Source of the DNA: Clostridium sp. CAG:343
GTDB taxonomy: Bacteria > Bacillota > Clostridia > TANB77 > CAG-508
Assembly (NCBI GenBank): GCA_000431335.1
Contig: FR888052.1
Location: forward strand, 1 to 34,560
DNA: 34,560 nt
Direction: 5' to 3'
Made by a program: the position numbers and the translations under genes. Every line of letters starts with the position of its first letter. Position 1 is the stretch's first letter. Shown piece by piece: positions 16,475-24,695 of this stretch. Under the pieces are notes generated by a model. The model was not told where the DNA came from and did not search any database. It was given only the letters and a program-made list of their open reading frames with translations.

Positions 16475-18601
16475 ATGAAAGTTATCAAAAGAGACGGACG
16501 AGCAGTAGATTATGATAGAGAAAAAATCAGAATTGCTATTGATAAAGCAAATCAAGAAGTTAGACCAAGAGAAAGAGCAACAAAAGAAGAAGTAAAAGAA
16601 ATTATTAATTATATTGAAGAGTTAGGAAAAAAGAGAATTTTAGTAGAAGATATTCAAGACATTATAGAAGAAAAATTAATGGAAGTACAAAAATATGAAT
16701 TAGCTAAAAAATACATTGTATACAGATATACAAGAGCTTTAGTTAGAAAACAAAATACAACTGATGAGTCAATACTAGGACTAATTCGTAATGAAAATAA
16801 AGAATTAGCAGAAGAAAATTCTAACAAAAACACAATGCTTGCTTCTACTCAAAGAGACTACATTGCAGGAGAAGTTTCAAGAGATTTAACTAAAAGAATG
16901 TTATTACCAGAAAAAATTTCTAAAGCACATGAAGAAGGAATTTTACATTTCCACGATGCAGATTATTTCATACAACCAATTTTTAACTGTTGTTTAATTG
17001 ATATAGGAAATATGCTAGATAATGGAACAGTTATGAATGGAAAAATGATCGAATCACCAAAAAGTTTCCAAGTTGCATGTACAGTTACAACACAAATTAT
17101 TGCAGCAGTTGCAAGCAACCAATACGGTGGACAATCAGTTGATATGATTCATTTAGGTAAATATTTAAGAAAGAGTTATAATAAGTTCAAAAAAGAAATA
17201 GAAGAAAAATATGGAGATAAATTAAAATCAGATATTATAGAAGATTTAGTTCAAACTAGATTAAAGGCAGAATTAAAAGCTGGAGTACAAACAATTCAAT
17301 ATCAAATAAATACATTAATGACAACAAACGGACAATCTCCATTTGTAACATTATTCTTACATTTGGAAAAAGATGATCCATATATAAAAGAAAACGCGAT
17401 GATTATTGAAGAAATTTTAAGACAAAGATATCAAGGAATAAAAAACGAAGCAGGAGTATATGTAACACCAGCATTTCCAAAATTAGTATATGTATTAGAT
17501 GAATTCAACAGCCTAAAAGGTGGAGAATATGATTATTTAACAAAACTAGCAGTAAAATGTTCAGCAAAAAGAATGTATCCAGATTATATTTCTGCTAAGA
17601 AAATGCGTGAAAATTATGAAGGAAATGTATTTAGTCCAATGGGATGTAGAAGTTTCTTGTCACCATGGAAAGATGAAAATGGAAACTATAAATTTGAAGG
17701 AAGATTTAATCAAGGTGTAGTAAGTATTAATTTACCTCAAATAGGAATTATTGCAGACGGTGATGAAGAAAAATTCTGGAAGTTATTAGATGAAAGACTA
17801 GAACTTTGTAAAGAAGCTTTAATGTGCAGACATTATGCATTGTTAGGTACTCACTCAGATATTAGCCCAATACATTGGCAATATGGAGCTTTAGCTAGAT
17901 TAAAGAAAGGTGAAACAATAGACAAATTATTATATGGTGGATATTCTACTATATCACTTGGATATATTGGTATTTACGAATTAACAAAATTAATGAAGGG
18001 TGTATCTCAAACAGAACCAGAGGGTCATGATTTTGCACTTAAGGTTATGAAACATTTAAACGAAGCTACACAAAGATGGAAAAAAGAAACAAATATAGGA
18101 TTTGCTTTATATGGTACTCCAGCAGAAAGTTTATGTTATAGATTTGCAAGGATTGATAAAGAAAGATTTGGTACTATTAAAGATGTTACAGATAAAGGAT
18201 ATTATACAAATTCATATCATGTTGATGTAAGAGAAAAAATAGACGCTTTTGAAAAATTAAAATTTGAAAGTGAATTCCAAAATATTTCTACAGGAGGAGC
18301 AATTTCTTATATAGAAATACCAAATATGAGTAAAAACATAGATGCATTAGAATCAGTTGTAAAATTCATTTATGACAATATTCAATATGCAGAATTTAAT
18401 ACAAAATCAGATTATTGCCATGTATGTGGATTTGATGGAGAAATTATTATAAATAAAGATAATGAATGGGAATGCCCAAATTGTGGAAATAAAGATCATA
18501 ATAAAATGTCAGTTGTTAGAAGAACATGCGGATACTTAGGAGAAAACTTCTGGAATGTAGGAAAGACAAAGGAAATAAAACAAAGAGTTTTACATTTGTA
18601 A
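16475..18601 (+). CDS. nrdD: Anaerobic (class III) ribonucleoside-triphosphate reductase
   Basis: NrdD reduces NTPs to dNTPs without oxygen, using a glycyl radical installed by the radical-SAM activase NrdG. The 708 residues begin with an ATP-cone (VIKRDGRAVDYDREKI, about 3-92), followed by the reductase barrel (NCCLIDIGNMLDNG, GMCRS-type FSPMGCRSFLSPW). Near the end come a four-Cys zinc site (CHVCG and CPNCGN) and the glycyl-radical motif RRTCGYLG. All expected parts are present. Start choice: GAGGGGG lies ten bases before ATG 16475, so the TTG at 16457 is rejected. No nrdG follows; a terminator ends the unit, so the activase must be encoded elsewhere. Regulation probably involves the palindrome at 16401-16414. 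Confidence 0.95.
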   Translation: MKVIKRDGRAVDYDREKIRIAIDKANQEVRPRERATKEEVKEIINYIEELGKKRILVEDIQDIIEEKLMEVQKYELAKKYIVYRYTRALVRKQNTTDESILGLIRNENKELAEENSNKNTMLASTQRDYIAGEVSRDLTKRMLLPEKISKAHEEGILHFHDADYFIQPIFNCCLIDIGNMLDNGTVMNGKMIESPKSFQVACTVTTQIIAAVASNQYGGQSVDMIHLGKYLRKSYNKFKKEIEEKYGDKLKSDIIEDLVQTRLKAELKAGVQTIQYQINTLMTTNGQSPFVTLFLHLEKDDPYIKENAMIIEEILRQRYQGIKNEAGVYVTPAFPKLVYVLDEFNSLKGGEYDYLTKLAVKCSAKRMYPDYISAKKMRENYEGNVFSPMGCRSFLSPWKDENGNYKFEGRFNQGVVSINLPQIGIIADGDEEKFWKLLDERLELCKEALMCRHYALLGTHSDISPIHWQYGALARLKKGETIDKLLYGGYSTISLGYIGIYELTKLMKGVSQTEPEGHDFALKVMKHLNEATQRWKKETNIGFALYGTPAESLCYRFARIDKERFGTIKDVTDKGYYTNSYHVDVREKIDAFEKLKFESEFQNISTGGAISYIEIPNMSKNIDALESVVKFIYDNIQYAEFNTKSDYCHVCGFDGEIIINKDNEWECPNCGNKDHNKMSVVRRTCGYLGENFWNVGKTKEIKQRVLHL

Positions 18602-18680
18602 AAATAAAACAAAGAATTTATATCAAGAAAAAATGGATATAAACTTTAATGGTTACAGTAATTATTAAATGCATAAAATA

Positions 18681-18731
18681 AAAGAGAAGCTATTATTTAA
18701 AAATAAATTTAGATAATAGCTCTCTTTTTTT
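18681..18731. terminator. Bidirectional terminator between nrdD and the DUF1836 gene
   Basis: Arms 18681-18696 and 18713-18727 pair over 15 bases with a one-base bulge, followed by a seven-T run. The minus-strand gene ends in the same structure. Confidence 0.75.
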
Positions 18732-19248
18732 AGTCTCTTTCCAAAAATACTTTTTGGACATAAAGCTTGTTTGCAAAAGATTGAACAGCATTACGCAAAA
18801 GATATTGTTCTTTAGAAAGACGATTATTATTAATATAGTTTTCACCTGTAAAAGTCATTTTTATTGCCTTTTCTAATTCAGAGCAAAAGCGATTATAAGA
18901 TTGATCAATAGGCGAAGTTTTTATTGCTAAATCAAGCATTTTTTTTATTTCGTCTATACTATAAATTTGTTTTAAAATAAATATAACAAACAAATATGCC
19001 ATATGTTCTTTATTATATTTTTTGTTAACAGGAGGATTAATAATATTATGTTTAACATAATTATTAATCATTGTTTTTGTTACAATTTTGTCCTCTTTAT
19101 TATTTTCTCCTTTTATATAAGTTGATAAATAAGTTTCAAGCAGAGATACTACTTGATCAATATATAAATCAATATTTGGAATTTCATCCCATCTAGGAAG
19201 ATGAAATTTTTTTATATCTTCTTCATTATAAAGTTTCTTTTCTTCCAT
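18730..19248 (-). CDS. DUF1836 domain protein, probable transcription regulator
   Basis: The 172-residue product matches the DUF1836 pattern. FHLPRWDEIPNIDLYIDQVV is at residues 15-34, a long helix follows, then TKTMINNYVKHNIINPPVNK (a MerR-like helix-turn-helix) and YNKEHMAYLFVIFILKQIYS. DUF1836 proteins are presumed DNA-binding but are not well studied. It is divergent from the acyl-CoA synthetase, and the two promoters meet back to back with palindromes between them, so it may control that gene. AGGTGA stands upstream of the ATG. Confidence 0.8.
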   Translation of the reverse strand: MEEKKLYNEEDIKKFHLPRWDEIPNIDLYIDQVVSLLETYLSTYIKGENNKEDKIVTKTMINNYVKHNIINPPVNKKYNKEHMAYLFVIFILKQIYSIDEIKKMLDLAIKTSPIDQSYNRFCSELEKAIKMTFTGENYINNNRLSKEQYLLRNAVQSFANKLYVQKVFLERD

Positions 19249-19268
19249 GAAATCACCTCATATCAACA

Positions 19269-19297
19269 ATAATACCATTTTTAGAAAGATTAGTCAA
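19269..19297 (-). promoter_or_regulatory. Promoter of the DUF1836 gene
   Basis: On the minus strand, TTGACT (plus 19292-19297), a 17-base spacer and TATTAT (plus 19269-19274) with an upstream TGG giving an extended -10. Confidence 0.65.
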
Positions 19298-19301
19298 CTA
19301 C

Positions 19302-19330
19302 TTGACAGGTTATTAAATATGTGCTAATCT
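19302..19330 (+). promoter_or_regulatory. Promoter of the acyl-CoA synthetase gene
   Basis: Perfect -35 TTGACA (19302-19307), a 17-base spacer and TAATCT (19325-19330) preceded by TGC as an extended -10. The two divergent -35 elements are joined by the palindrome GTCAA-CTAC-TTGAC (19293-19306). Confidence 0.7.
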
Positions 19331-19345
19331 AGTATTCAATACTAG
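19329..19345. promoter_or_regulatory. Operator-like palindrome at the acyl-CoA synthetase start point
   Basis: CTAGTATT-C-AATACTAG is a perfect 17-base palindrome starting in the -10 and covering the predicted start point, where a bound repressor would block initiation. Confidence 0.55.
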
Positions 19346-19360
19346 ATAAAGGAGAAAAGA

Positions 19361-21085
19361 ATGAAAAAAGAGAGATATTTTGAAGCAACTGAATTTGAAA
19401 ATATAAAGGAAATTATATATAATTCCGCAGAAAAATACGGAGAAAATACAGCTTTTATTTTAAAACATAAAAAAGACAAAGAAGTAGAATATGAAAATAT
19501 ATCATATAAAAGATTATTAAAAGAAATAAACTATTTAGGAACAAAATTATTTGATTTAGGATATCAAAACAAAAGGATAGCTATTGTAGGAAGAAACCGT
19601 TATGAATGGGTATTAACGCATTTAGCAAATTTATTAGGAGGAATGGTATCAATACCATTAGATAAAGAACTACAAGTGGACGAACTAGAAAGTTGCATAA
19701 AAAGAAGTAGAGCTGATATAGTAGTTTTTGATGAGAAATATATAGATAATATAGAAAAAATAAAAGAAAGAAATAACACATATGTACAAGAATATATTTG
19801 TATGAGCAAGCAAGATAATTACATTGATATAGAAACATTAAAAAAAGAGGGTAAAGAATTATTAGACAAAGGAAATCAGAATTATATAAATAAAGAAATA
19901 GACTCTTATAAAATGAATATATTATTATTCACATCTGGAACAACATCAAAATCAAAAGCAGTTATGTTATCACAAAACAATATAGCTTCAAATGTATATG
20001 CTATGCAATTAGTAGAAAATTTTTATGAAACAGATGTAAACTTAGCATTTTTACCATTTCATCATATCTTTGGTTCAACAGAAATGATTGTAATGTTAGC
20101 TTGTGGATTAGCAACTGCATTTCCAGATGGATTAAGATATGTTGCACAAAATTTAAAAGAATATAAAGTATCGGTTTTTGTAGGAGTACCACTATTAATA
20201 GAAGCAATTTATAAAAAAATAGAACAAGGAATTGAAAAGCAAGGAAAAGCTAAATTGGTGAATTCAACAATAAAACTAAGTAATTTTTTATTAAAAGTAT
20301 TCCATATAGATATTAGAAGAAAGCTATTTAAAACTATTTTAAATGAGCTAGGAGGGCACATGAGATTTATTATATCAGGAGGAGCGCCACTAGATAAAAA
20401 AGTAGCAAAGAGATTTAATGAATTAGGAATAGATTTAGTACAAGGATATGGTTTAACAGAAACATCTCCTGTTATAGCAGCAGAGAACTATAAAAAAGTA
20501 AAATATGGTTCTATAGGAGTTCCAATGGACAATGTAGATATAGAATTTGAAAATAAAGACGAAAATGGAATTGGAGAATTAAAAGTAAAAGGACCTAATG
20601 TAATGTTGGGGTATTATGAAAATCCAGAAGCGACAAAAGAAGTATTGAAAAATGGATGGTTTTATACAGGAGATTTAGGATATATAGATAAACAAGGATA
20701 TATATTTATAACAGGAAGAAAAAAAGACATGATAGTATTAAAAAATGGAAAAAAAGTATTTCCAGAAGAACTAGAAGTATTAATCAATAGATTAGAAGAA
20801 GTAAAAGAATGTATGGTATTTGGAATGCCAGACAACAAAGACAAAAACGATGTAAAACTTACAGTTAAAGTAGTATATGATACAAATATAATAGAAACAA
20901 AATATCCTAACATAGAAAAAGAAGAATTAGAAAAAATAATATGGGAGAAAATAAAAGAAATAAACAAAACATTTCCACCATATAAATATATAAAAAATAT
21001 GATCTTAACAGACAAAGAATTAATAAAAACAACAACTAAAAAAATAAAAAGAAATGAAGAAATGAGACATTTGGGACAGGTCTAA
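19361..21085 (+). CDS. AMP-forming long-chain acyl-CoA synthetase family protein
   Basis: The 574-residue enzyme adenylates a carboxylic acid, probably a fatty acid, and transfers it to CoA. The P-loop FTSGTTSKSKAVMLS is near residue 188. The adenylation motifs GYGLTETSPVIA, GWFYTGDLGYID and ITGRKKDMIVLKNGKKVFPE follow in order, and a C-terminal lysine-bearing loop KTTTKKIKR lies near the end. Acyl chain length cannot be told. The last eight or so residues (EMRHLGQV) and the stop codon are encoded by a palindromic repeat, which therefore rewrote the original C-terminus. GGAG lies upstream of the ATG. It is a single-gene unit with a strong regulated-looking promoter. Confidence 0.9.
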   Translation: MKKERYFEATEFENIKEIIYNSAEKYGENTAFILKHKKDKEVEYENISYKRLLKEINYLGTKLFDLGYQNKRIAIVGRNRYEWVLTHLANLLGGMVSIPLDKELQVDELESCIKRSRADIVVFDEKYIDNIEKIKERNNTYVQEYICMSKQDNYIDIETLKKEGKELLDKGNQNYINKEIDSYKMNILLFTSGTTSKSKAVMLSQNNIASNVYAMQLVENFYETDVNLAFLPFHHIFGSTEMIVMLACGLATAFPDGLRYVAQNLKEYKVSVFVGVPLLIEAIYKKIEQGIEKQGKAKLVNSTIKLSNFLLKVFHIDIRRKLFKTILNELGGHMRFIISGGAPLDKKVAKRFNELGIDLVQGYGLTETSPVIAAENYKKVKYGSIGVPMDNVDIEFENKDENGIGELKVKGPNVMLGYYENPEATKEVLKNGWFYTGDLGYIDKQGYIFITGRKKDMIVLKNGKKVFPEELEVLINRLEEVKECMVFGMPDNKDKNDVKLTVKVVYDTNIIETKYPNIEKEELEKIIWEKIKEINKTFPPYKYIKNMILTDKELIKTTTKKIKRNEEMRHLGQV

Positions 21086-21100
21086 AATGTCTCATTTCTT
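21057..21100. repeat. Copy (c) of the GGGACAGGTCT repeat, extended stem
   Basis: The 32-base unit (21063-21094) sits in a longer perfect stem of 16 pairs (21057-21072 with 21085-21100) around GGGACAGGTCTA. The repeat supplies the end of the acyl-CoA synthetase frame and its TAA (21083-21085), and can act as its terminator. Confidence 0.85.
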
Positions 21101-21166
21101 TGTCAAAATCTGTCGAAATAGATAGTGTAAAATAAAGAGTTTAACTTATATAAAATATTAAATAAT

Positions 21167-21517
21167 TTAAATTTCAGTAATTTTTAAATTAAATTTATCT
21201 TCAAATACTTTTTTCTTAGCAATATATTCTTTTGTTTTAAATCCTTTTACATCAACAACTTCAGTTGAATTATCTATGTGAAAAACAATAAAGTCAGCTT
21301 TATATTTTAGACCAGGTGCTAATATAAAAGTTGGTTGTAAACAAAAGCCATTAATTTCTTTTGCTTGTAATTTTATTTTTAATTCACAATAATAATCTGC
21401 TTCTTTTTGACTATCAAAAGTATGACCATCAACAGATACTTTATTTGCTCTATATTTACTTTTTCTGTTACGATTGTTCGTAAAATTTTTGTAATCTTCA
21501 ACACTCCAATGTTCCAT
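21167..21517 (-). CDS. DUF1064 protein, phage-type nuclease-like
   Basis: The 116-residue product resembles DUF1064, a small family found mainly in phages and related to endonuclease-like folds. It carries KYRANKVSVDGHTFDSQKEA, a central LKYKADFIVF with an acidic residue, and VVDVKGFKTKEY, a DxK-type motif expected in PD-(D/E)xK nucleases. Catalysis is inferred. AGGAG precedes the ATG. It is isolated between two plus-strand housekeeping genes, with no other phage gene near, so it looks like a single acquired or retained gene. Confidence 0.72.
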   Translation of the reverse strand: MEHWSVEDYKNFTNNRNRKSKYRANKVSVDGHTFDSQKEADYYCELKIKLQAKEINGFCLQPTFILAPGLKYKADFIVFHIDNSTEVVDVKGFKTKEYIAKKKVFEDKFNLKITEI

Positions 21518-21604
21518 ATTAATTCTCCTAAATTTATAATAATAAAGATATTATATAGAAAAATTTAAAAAAATTCAATTAAAAAACTTTATTTCAAAAA
21601 ATAT

Positions 21605-21634
21605 TTGTGTTATATAAAGAAAAAGTAGTATAAT
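21605..21634 (+). promoter_or_regulatory. Candidate promoter for the RNA methyltransferase gene
   Basis: TTGTGT (21605-21610), an 18-base spacer and TATAAT (21629-21634), 26 bases before the ATG. The -35 match is weak. Confidence 0.4.
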
Positions 21635-21660
21635 AAACAAAAAGATAAAAGGAGCAAAAT

Positions 21661-22572
21661 ATGGAGGATAAAGTACCTGTATTTTTAAAAGAAATGCTAG
21701 AAAGACAATATGGAAATCAGTTAACAGAAGAAATTATAGATGGATATAGTCAAGAAAGAAAAGTAACTTTACGTGTAAATACATTAAAAAGTCATACAGA
21801 AGAAATAGAGAATGAACTGCAAAATGCAGATATTGAATATGAAAAAGTGCCATGGAGTAAAGAAGCTTTTGTTATAAAAAATGTAAGAGAAAAAGAAATA
21901 CAAAAATTAGATATTTATAAAGATGGAAAAATTTATCTTCAAAGTCTATCTTCTATGTTACCACCAATTATGTTAAAGCCAGAAAAAGAAACCGATATTT
22001 TGGATATGGCTGCAGCACCAGGAGGGAAAACCACTCAAATGGCAGCTTTGGTTAATAATGAAGCAAGGATAACAGCTTGTGAAATGAATGCAATTAGAGC
22101 AGAACGCTTAAAGTATAATATAGAAAAACAAGGTGCATCATGTGTTTATGTTATGGTAGTTGATGCACGAAATATAGATTCATTTTTTTCATTTGATCAA
22201 ATATTGTTGGACGCTCCTTGTAGTGGAAGTGGAACATTAAGTAGCAAAAATCCAAATCTAGAAAAAACGTTTACTAAGCAATTAATTGATAAATCAAAAA
22301 AAGCACAAATAAAATTATTAAAAAAAGCGATTGATGTTTTAAAACCTGGAAAAGAAATGGTATATTCTACTTGTTCTATTTTACAAGAAGAAAATGAAGA
22401 TATATTAAATCAAGTTTTAAATAATAATCTAGAAATTGTACCAATAAAAATTGAAGGAATGGAGCAATTACCATTACTTCCAAGCAAAATAAAGGGATGC
22501 TTATGTGTTAAACCAAATGAGCTATATGAGGGATTTTTTATTGCAAAAATTAAAAAAAGAAAGGGAAAATAA
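21661..22572 (+). CDS. NOL1/NOP2/Sun-family RNA cytosine-C5 methyltransferase
   Basis: The 303-residue enzyme transfers a methyl group from SAM to C5 of cytosine in RNA, probably 16S rRNA. The SAM-binding motif is LDMAAAPGGKTTQMA (about residue 114). The two catalytic cysteines are in DAPCSGSG and YSTCSILQEENE, as in RsmB/RsmF. The N-terminal NusB-like domain of RsmB is absent and the C-terminus ends soon after the core, so it is a short form; RsmF or an unassigned paralogue is possible. It overlaps nothing and is followed after one base by tcdA. Confidence 0.88.
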   Translation: MEDKVPVFLKEMLERQYGNQLTEEIIDGYSQERKVTLRVNTLKSHTEEIENELQNADIEYEKVPWSKEAFVIKNVREKEIQKLDIYKDGKIYLQSLSSMLPPIMLKPEKETDILDMAAAPGGKTTQMAALVNNEARITACEMNAIRAERLKYNIEKQGASCVYVMVVDARNIDSFFSFDQILLDAPCSGSGTLSSKNPNLEKTFTKQLIDKSKKAQIKLLKKAIDVLKPGKEMVYSTCSILQEENEDILNQVLNNNLEIVPIKIEGMEQLPLLPSKIKGCLCVKPNELYEGFFIAKIKKRKGK

Positions 22573-22573
22573 A

Positions 22574-23323
22574 ATGTTGAATCAATTTTCAAGAGCAGAA
22601 TTATTAATAGGAAAAGAAGGAATAGAAAAATTAAAAGATGCAAAAGTTGCTGTATTTGGAATAGGAGGAGTAGGCTCTTTTGTAGTAGAGGGATTAGCAA
22701 GAGCTGGAATAGGTAATTTTATATTAATAGATGATGATAAAATTTGCTTAACTAATTTAAATAGACAAATAATAGCAACCAGAAAGACAATAGGTAAATA
22801 TAAAGTAGAAGTAGCAAAAGAAAGAATTTTAGAAATTAATCCAAATGCTAATGTTGAAATTTATCAGGAATTTTTTATGCCAGAAAGTAAAGAGTTGTTA
22901 GATAAAGATGTTTCTTATATAGTGGATGCAGTAGATACTGTTACAGCAAAAATAGAATTAGTAGTAAGGGCAAACAAGTTAAATATTCCTATAATATCAA
23001 GTATGGGAACAGGTAATAAATTAGATCCAACAAGATTTGAGGTAACAGATATTTATAAAACTAGTGTATGTCCTTTGGCAAAAGTCATGAGAAAAGAATT
23101 AAGAGCAAGAAATATTAAAAGTTTAAAAGTAGTATACTCAAAGGAAGAGCCGATAAAACCAGATGAATCAGCAGAGTGTAGTTGTAAAACAAATTGTATA
23201 TGTCCTCCTGGAACTGAAAGAAAATGCACTGCGAGAAATCAAGTTCCGGGGAGTATATCTTTTGTGCCATCTGTTGCAGGATTAATTATGGCAGGAGAAG
23301 TTATAAAAGATATAATTAAATAG
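22574..23323 (+). CDS. tcdA: tRNA threonylcarbamoyladenosine dehydratase TcdA
   Basis: TcdA, an E1/ThiF-like enzyme, uses ATP to cyclise t6A37 in tRNAs that read ANN codons to ct6A. The 249 residues show the nucleotide-binding GIGGVGSFVVEGLARAGIG, LIDDDKICLTNLNRQ and DAVDTVTAK. The C-terminal CPPGTERKC, ARNQVPGSISFVPSVAG and final GEVIKDIIK match the TcdA/YgdL group. Start choice: GAAAGGG at 22559-22565 lies eight bases before ATG 22574; the longer frame back to 22505 overlaps the methyltransferase and lacks a ribosome binding site. It probably shares a transcript with the methyltransferase, two RNA-modification genes together. Confidence 0.88.
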   Translation: MLNQFSRAELLIGKEGIEKLKDAKVAVFGIGGVGSFVVEGLARAGIGNFILIDDDKICLTNLNRQIIATRKTIGKYKVEVAKERILEINPNANVEIYQEFFMPESKELLDKDVSYIVDAVDTVTAKIELVVRANKLNIPIISSMGTGNKLDPTRFEVTDIYKTSVCPLAKVMRKELRARNIKSLKVVYSKEEPIKPDESAECSCKTNCICPPGTERKCTARNQVPGSISFVPSVAGLIMAGEVIKDIIK

Positions 23324-23336
23324 GTACATGAATAAT

Positions 23337-23375
23337 AGTAGAAGTAGTACTTTCATATGCTACTTTTACTTTTTT
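23337..23375 (+). terminator. Terminator after tcdA
   Basis: Arms 23337-23347 and 23360-23370 pair over 11 bases with one G-T pair, 12-base loop, followed by TTTTT. Confidence 0.7.
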
Positions 23376-23425
23376 ATTTGTCAAATATTTAAAGAAAAAT
23401 CATAGAAACGATTTTACAAGGATAC

Positions 23426-23454
23426 TTGACAAATTCAATAAATGGAAGTATAAT
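23426..23454 (+). promoter_or_regulatory. Consensus promoter of the suf operon
   Basis: TTGACA (23426-23431), exactly 17 bases, TATAAT (23449-23454). Both hexamers are perfect, the best promoter in the window. Confidence 0.85.
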
Positions 23455-23470
23455 GTTAGCCGAAACTAAC
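23455..23470. promoter_or_regulatory. Operator candidate on the suf operon promoter
   Basis: GTTAG-CCGAAA-CTAAC is an inverted repeat that directly follows the -10 and covers the predicted start point. TTAG...CTAA half-sites recall those of DtxR-type repressors, and the first gene of the operon encodes such a protein, so autoregulation is likely. Confidence 0.6.
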
Positions 23471-23485
23471 AAAAGGAGAAGGTAC

Positions 23486-23956
23486 ATGATATCAAGTTCA
23501 TTAGAAGAATATTTAAAAACAATATATGTCCTAAAGAAACAAGGACAAGACATAAAAGTTACAACAATTGCAAACAGAATGAATTGCACAAAGCCAAGCG
23601 TAAATAAAGCAATTAAAAATTTAAAAGCAAATGAAATGCTTGAATATGAAGCATATGGAGAAATCAGGTTAACAAACAAAGGAGAGGCATTAGCCAAAAA
23701 AGTTCTTGAAGCTTATGATATTGTTTATGTGTTTTTAACAGAAATACTAGAAATTCCAAAAGAAGAAGCAAAAGAAGAAGCAATTAGATTAAAAGCTGTC
23801 ATGAATGATAATACTTTAAATATGCTAACGAAATATGTATACAAGATATTAGGTGTATACAATTTAAATTGCAATTATGACATCAATGAAGAAAAATGTA
23901 GATGTTGTAATAGAAAAATTTTGAATTTAAAAAGAGAGGAAAATATAGATGAGTAA
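23486..23956 (+). CDS. DtxR/MntR-family-like regulator with C-terminal Cys cluster, first gene of suf operon
   Basis: The 156-residue protein has an N-terminal winged helix of the DtxR/MntR type (SSLEEYLKTIYVLKKQGQ, VTTIANRMNCTKPSVNKAI, ANEMLEYEAYGEIRLTNKGE) and a helical dimerisation part. The family's metal ligands are mostly gone: MntR Asp8/Glu11 align with Glu8/Lys11, the RHELL-type His is replaced (LEAYDIVYVFL), and the EGIEHH segment reads AIRLKAVMND. Instead Cys129, Cys138, Cys140 and Cys141 cluster at the C-terminus. I infer a Fe-S or zinc sensor that controls the Fe-S assembly genes that follow. Start: AGGAG nine bases before ATG 23486; the TTG at 23426 belongs to the -35. It overlaps sufC by eight bases. 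Confidence 0.82.
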   Translation: MISSSLEEYLKTIYVLKKQGQDIKVTTIANRMNCTKPSVNKAIKNLKANEMLEYEAYGEIRLTNKGEALAKKVLEAYDIVYVFLTEILEIPKEEAKEEAIRLKAVMNDNTLNMLTKYVYKILGVYNLNCNYDINEEKCRCCNRKILNLKREENIDE

Positions 23957-24695
23957 AGAATTGTTACAAATAAAAAATTTATATGCAAATGCTGAAACAA
24001 AAGAAATATTAAAAGGATTAAATTTAACCGTAAACAAAGGAGAAGTCCATGTAATAATGGGACCAAATGGAGCTGGAAAATCCACAACAGCAAGTGTTAT
24101 TTTTAATAGTCCGGAATATAAAAAGGTAAGCGGAGAAATTGAATTTGAAGGAGAAAACATAAACGATTTATCAACAGATAAAATTGCTAAAAAAGGTATT
24201 TTTATGTCATTTCAATCACCTGAAGAAATACCAGGAATTTCAACCATGAATTTTCTGAAATACGCAAAGAATAAAATTGAAGATAAGCCAGTAAAAGTAT
24301 TTCAATTAAAAGAAGAAGTGAAAAAATATATTGAAGAATTAAATATGAATCCTAATCTAATAAATAGAGATTTAAATGTAGGTTTTTCTGGAGGGGAAAA
24401 AAAGAAAAATGAAATTTTACAATTGTTAGTATTAAATCCAAAATTAGCAATATTAGATGAAACAGATTCTGGGCTTGATGTAGATGCAATAAGAATAGTA
24501 TCAAAAGGAATTAACTTATATAAAAATGAGGAAAATGCAGTTTTAATAATAACTCACAATACACGTATTTTACAAAATTTAAAAGTCGACTATGTTCATA
24601 TTTTAGTAGATGGAAAAATTGTAAAAACAGGTTCATCAGAACTTGCTGAAGAAATTGAAAAAGAAGGATATGGTAAATATAAAAATGAAAACTAA
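23949..24695 (+). CDS. sufC: Fe-S cluster assembly ATPase SufC
   Basis: SufC is the ABC ATPase of the SufBCD scaffold complex in the cytoplasm. The 248 residues contain Walker A GPNGAGKST (38-46), the Q-loop FQSPEEIPG, signature VGFSGGEKKKNEI, Walker B LAILDETDSGLDVDA and the switch His in IITHNTR, all typical of SufC rather than a transporter ATPase. The ATG overlaps the end of the regulator gene, and the gene's end overlaps sufB, so the three are translationally coupled. AGAGAGGA lies before the ATG. Confidence 0.95.
   Translation: MSKELLQIKNLYANAETKEILKGLNLTVNKGEVHVIMGPNGAGKSTTASVIFNSPEYKKVSGEIEFEGENINDLSTDKIAKKGIFMSFQSPEEIPGISTMNFLKYAKNKIEDKPVKVFQLKEEVKKYIEELNMNPNLINRDLNVGFSGGEKKKNEILQLLVLNPKLAILDETDSGLDVDAIRIVSKGINLYKNEENAVLIITHNTRILQNLKVDYVHILVDGKIVKTGSSELAEEIEKEGYGKYKNEN

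Noticed and set aside
16475..16510. CGG in the nrdD start region (GACGGACGA)
   Set aside because: Phase is GAC GGA CGA, reading DGR as conserved in ATP cones; no break.
18602..18680. nrdG expected after nrdD
   Set aside because: Only about 80 bases of non-coding sequence before a terminator; no radical-SAM cysteine motif is present.
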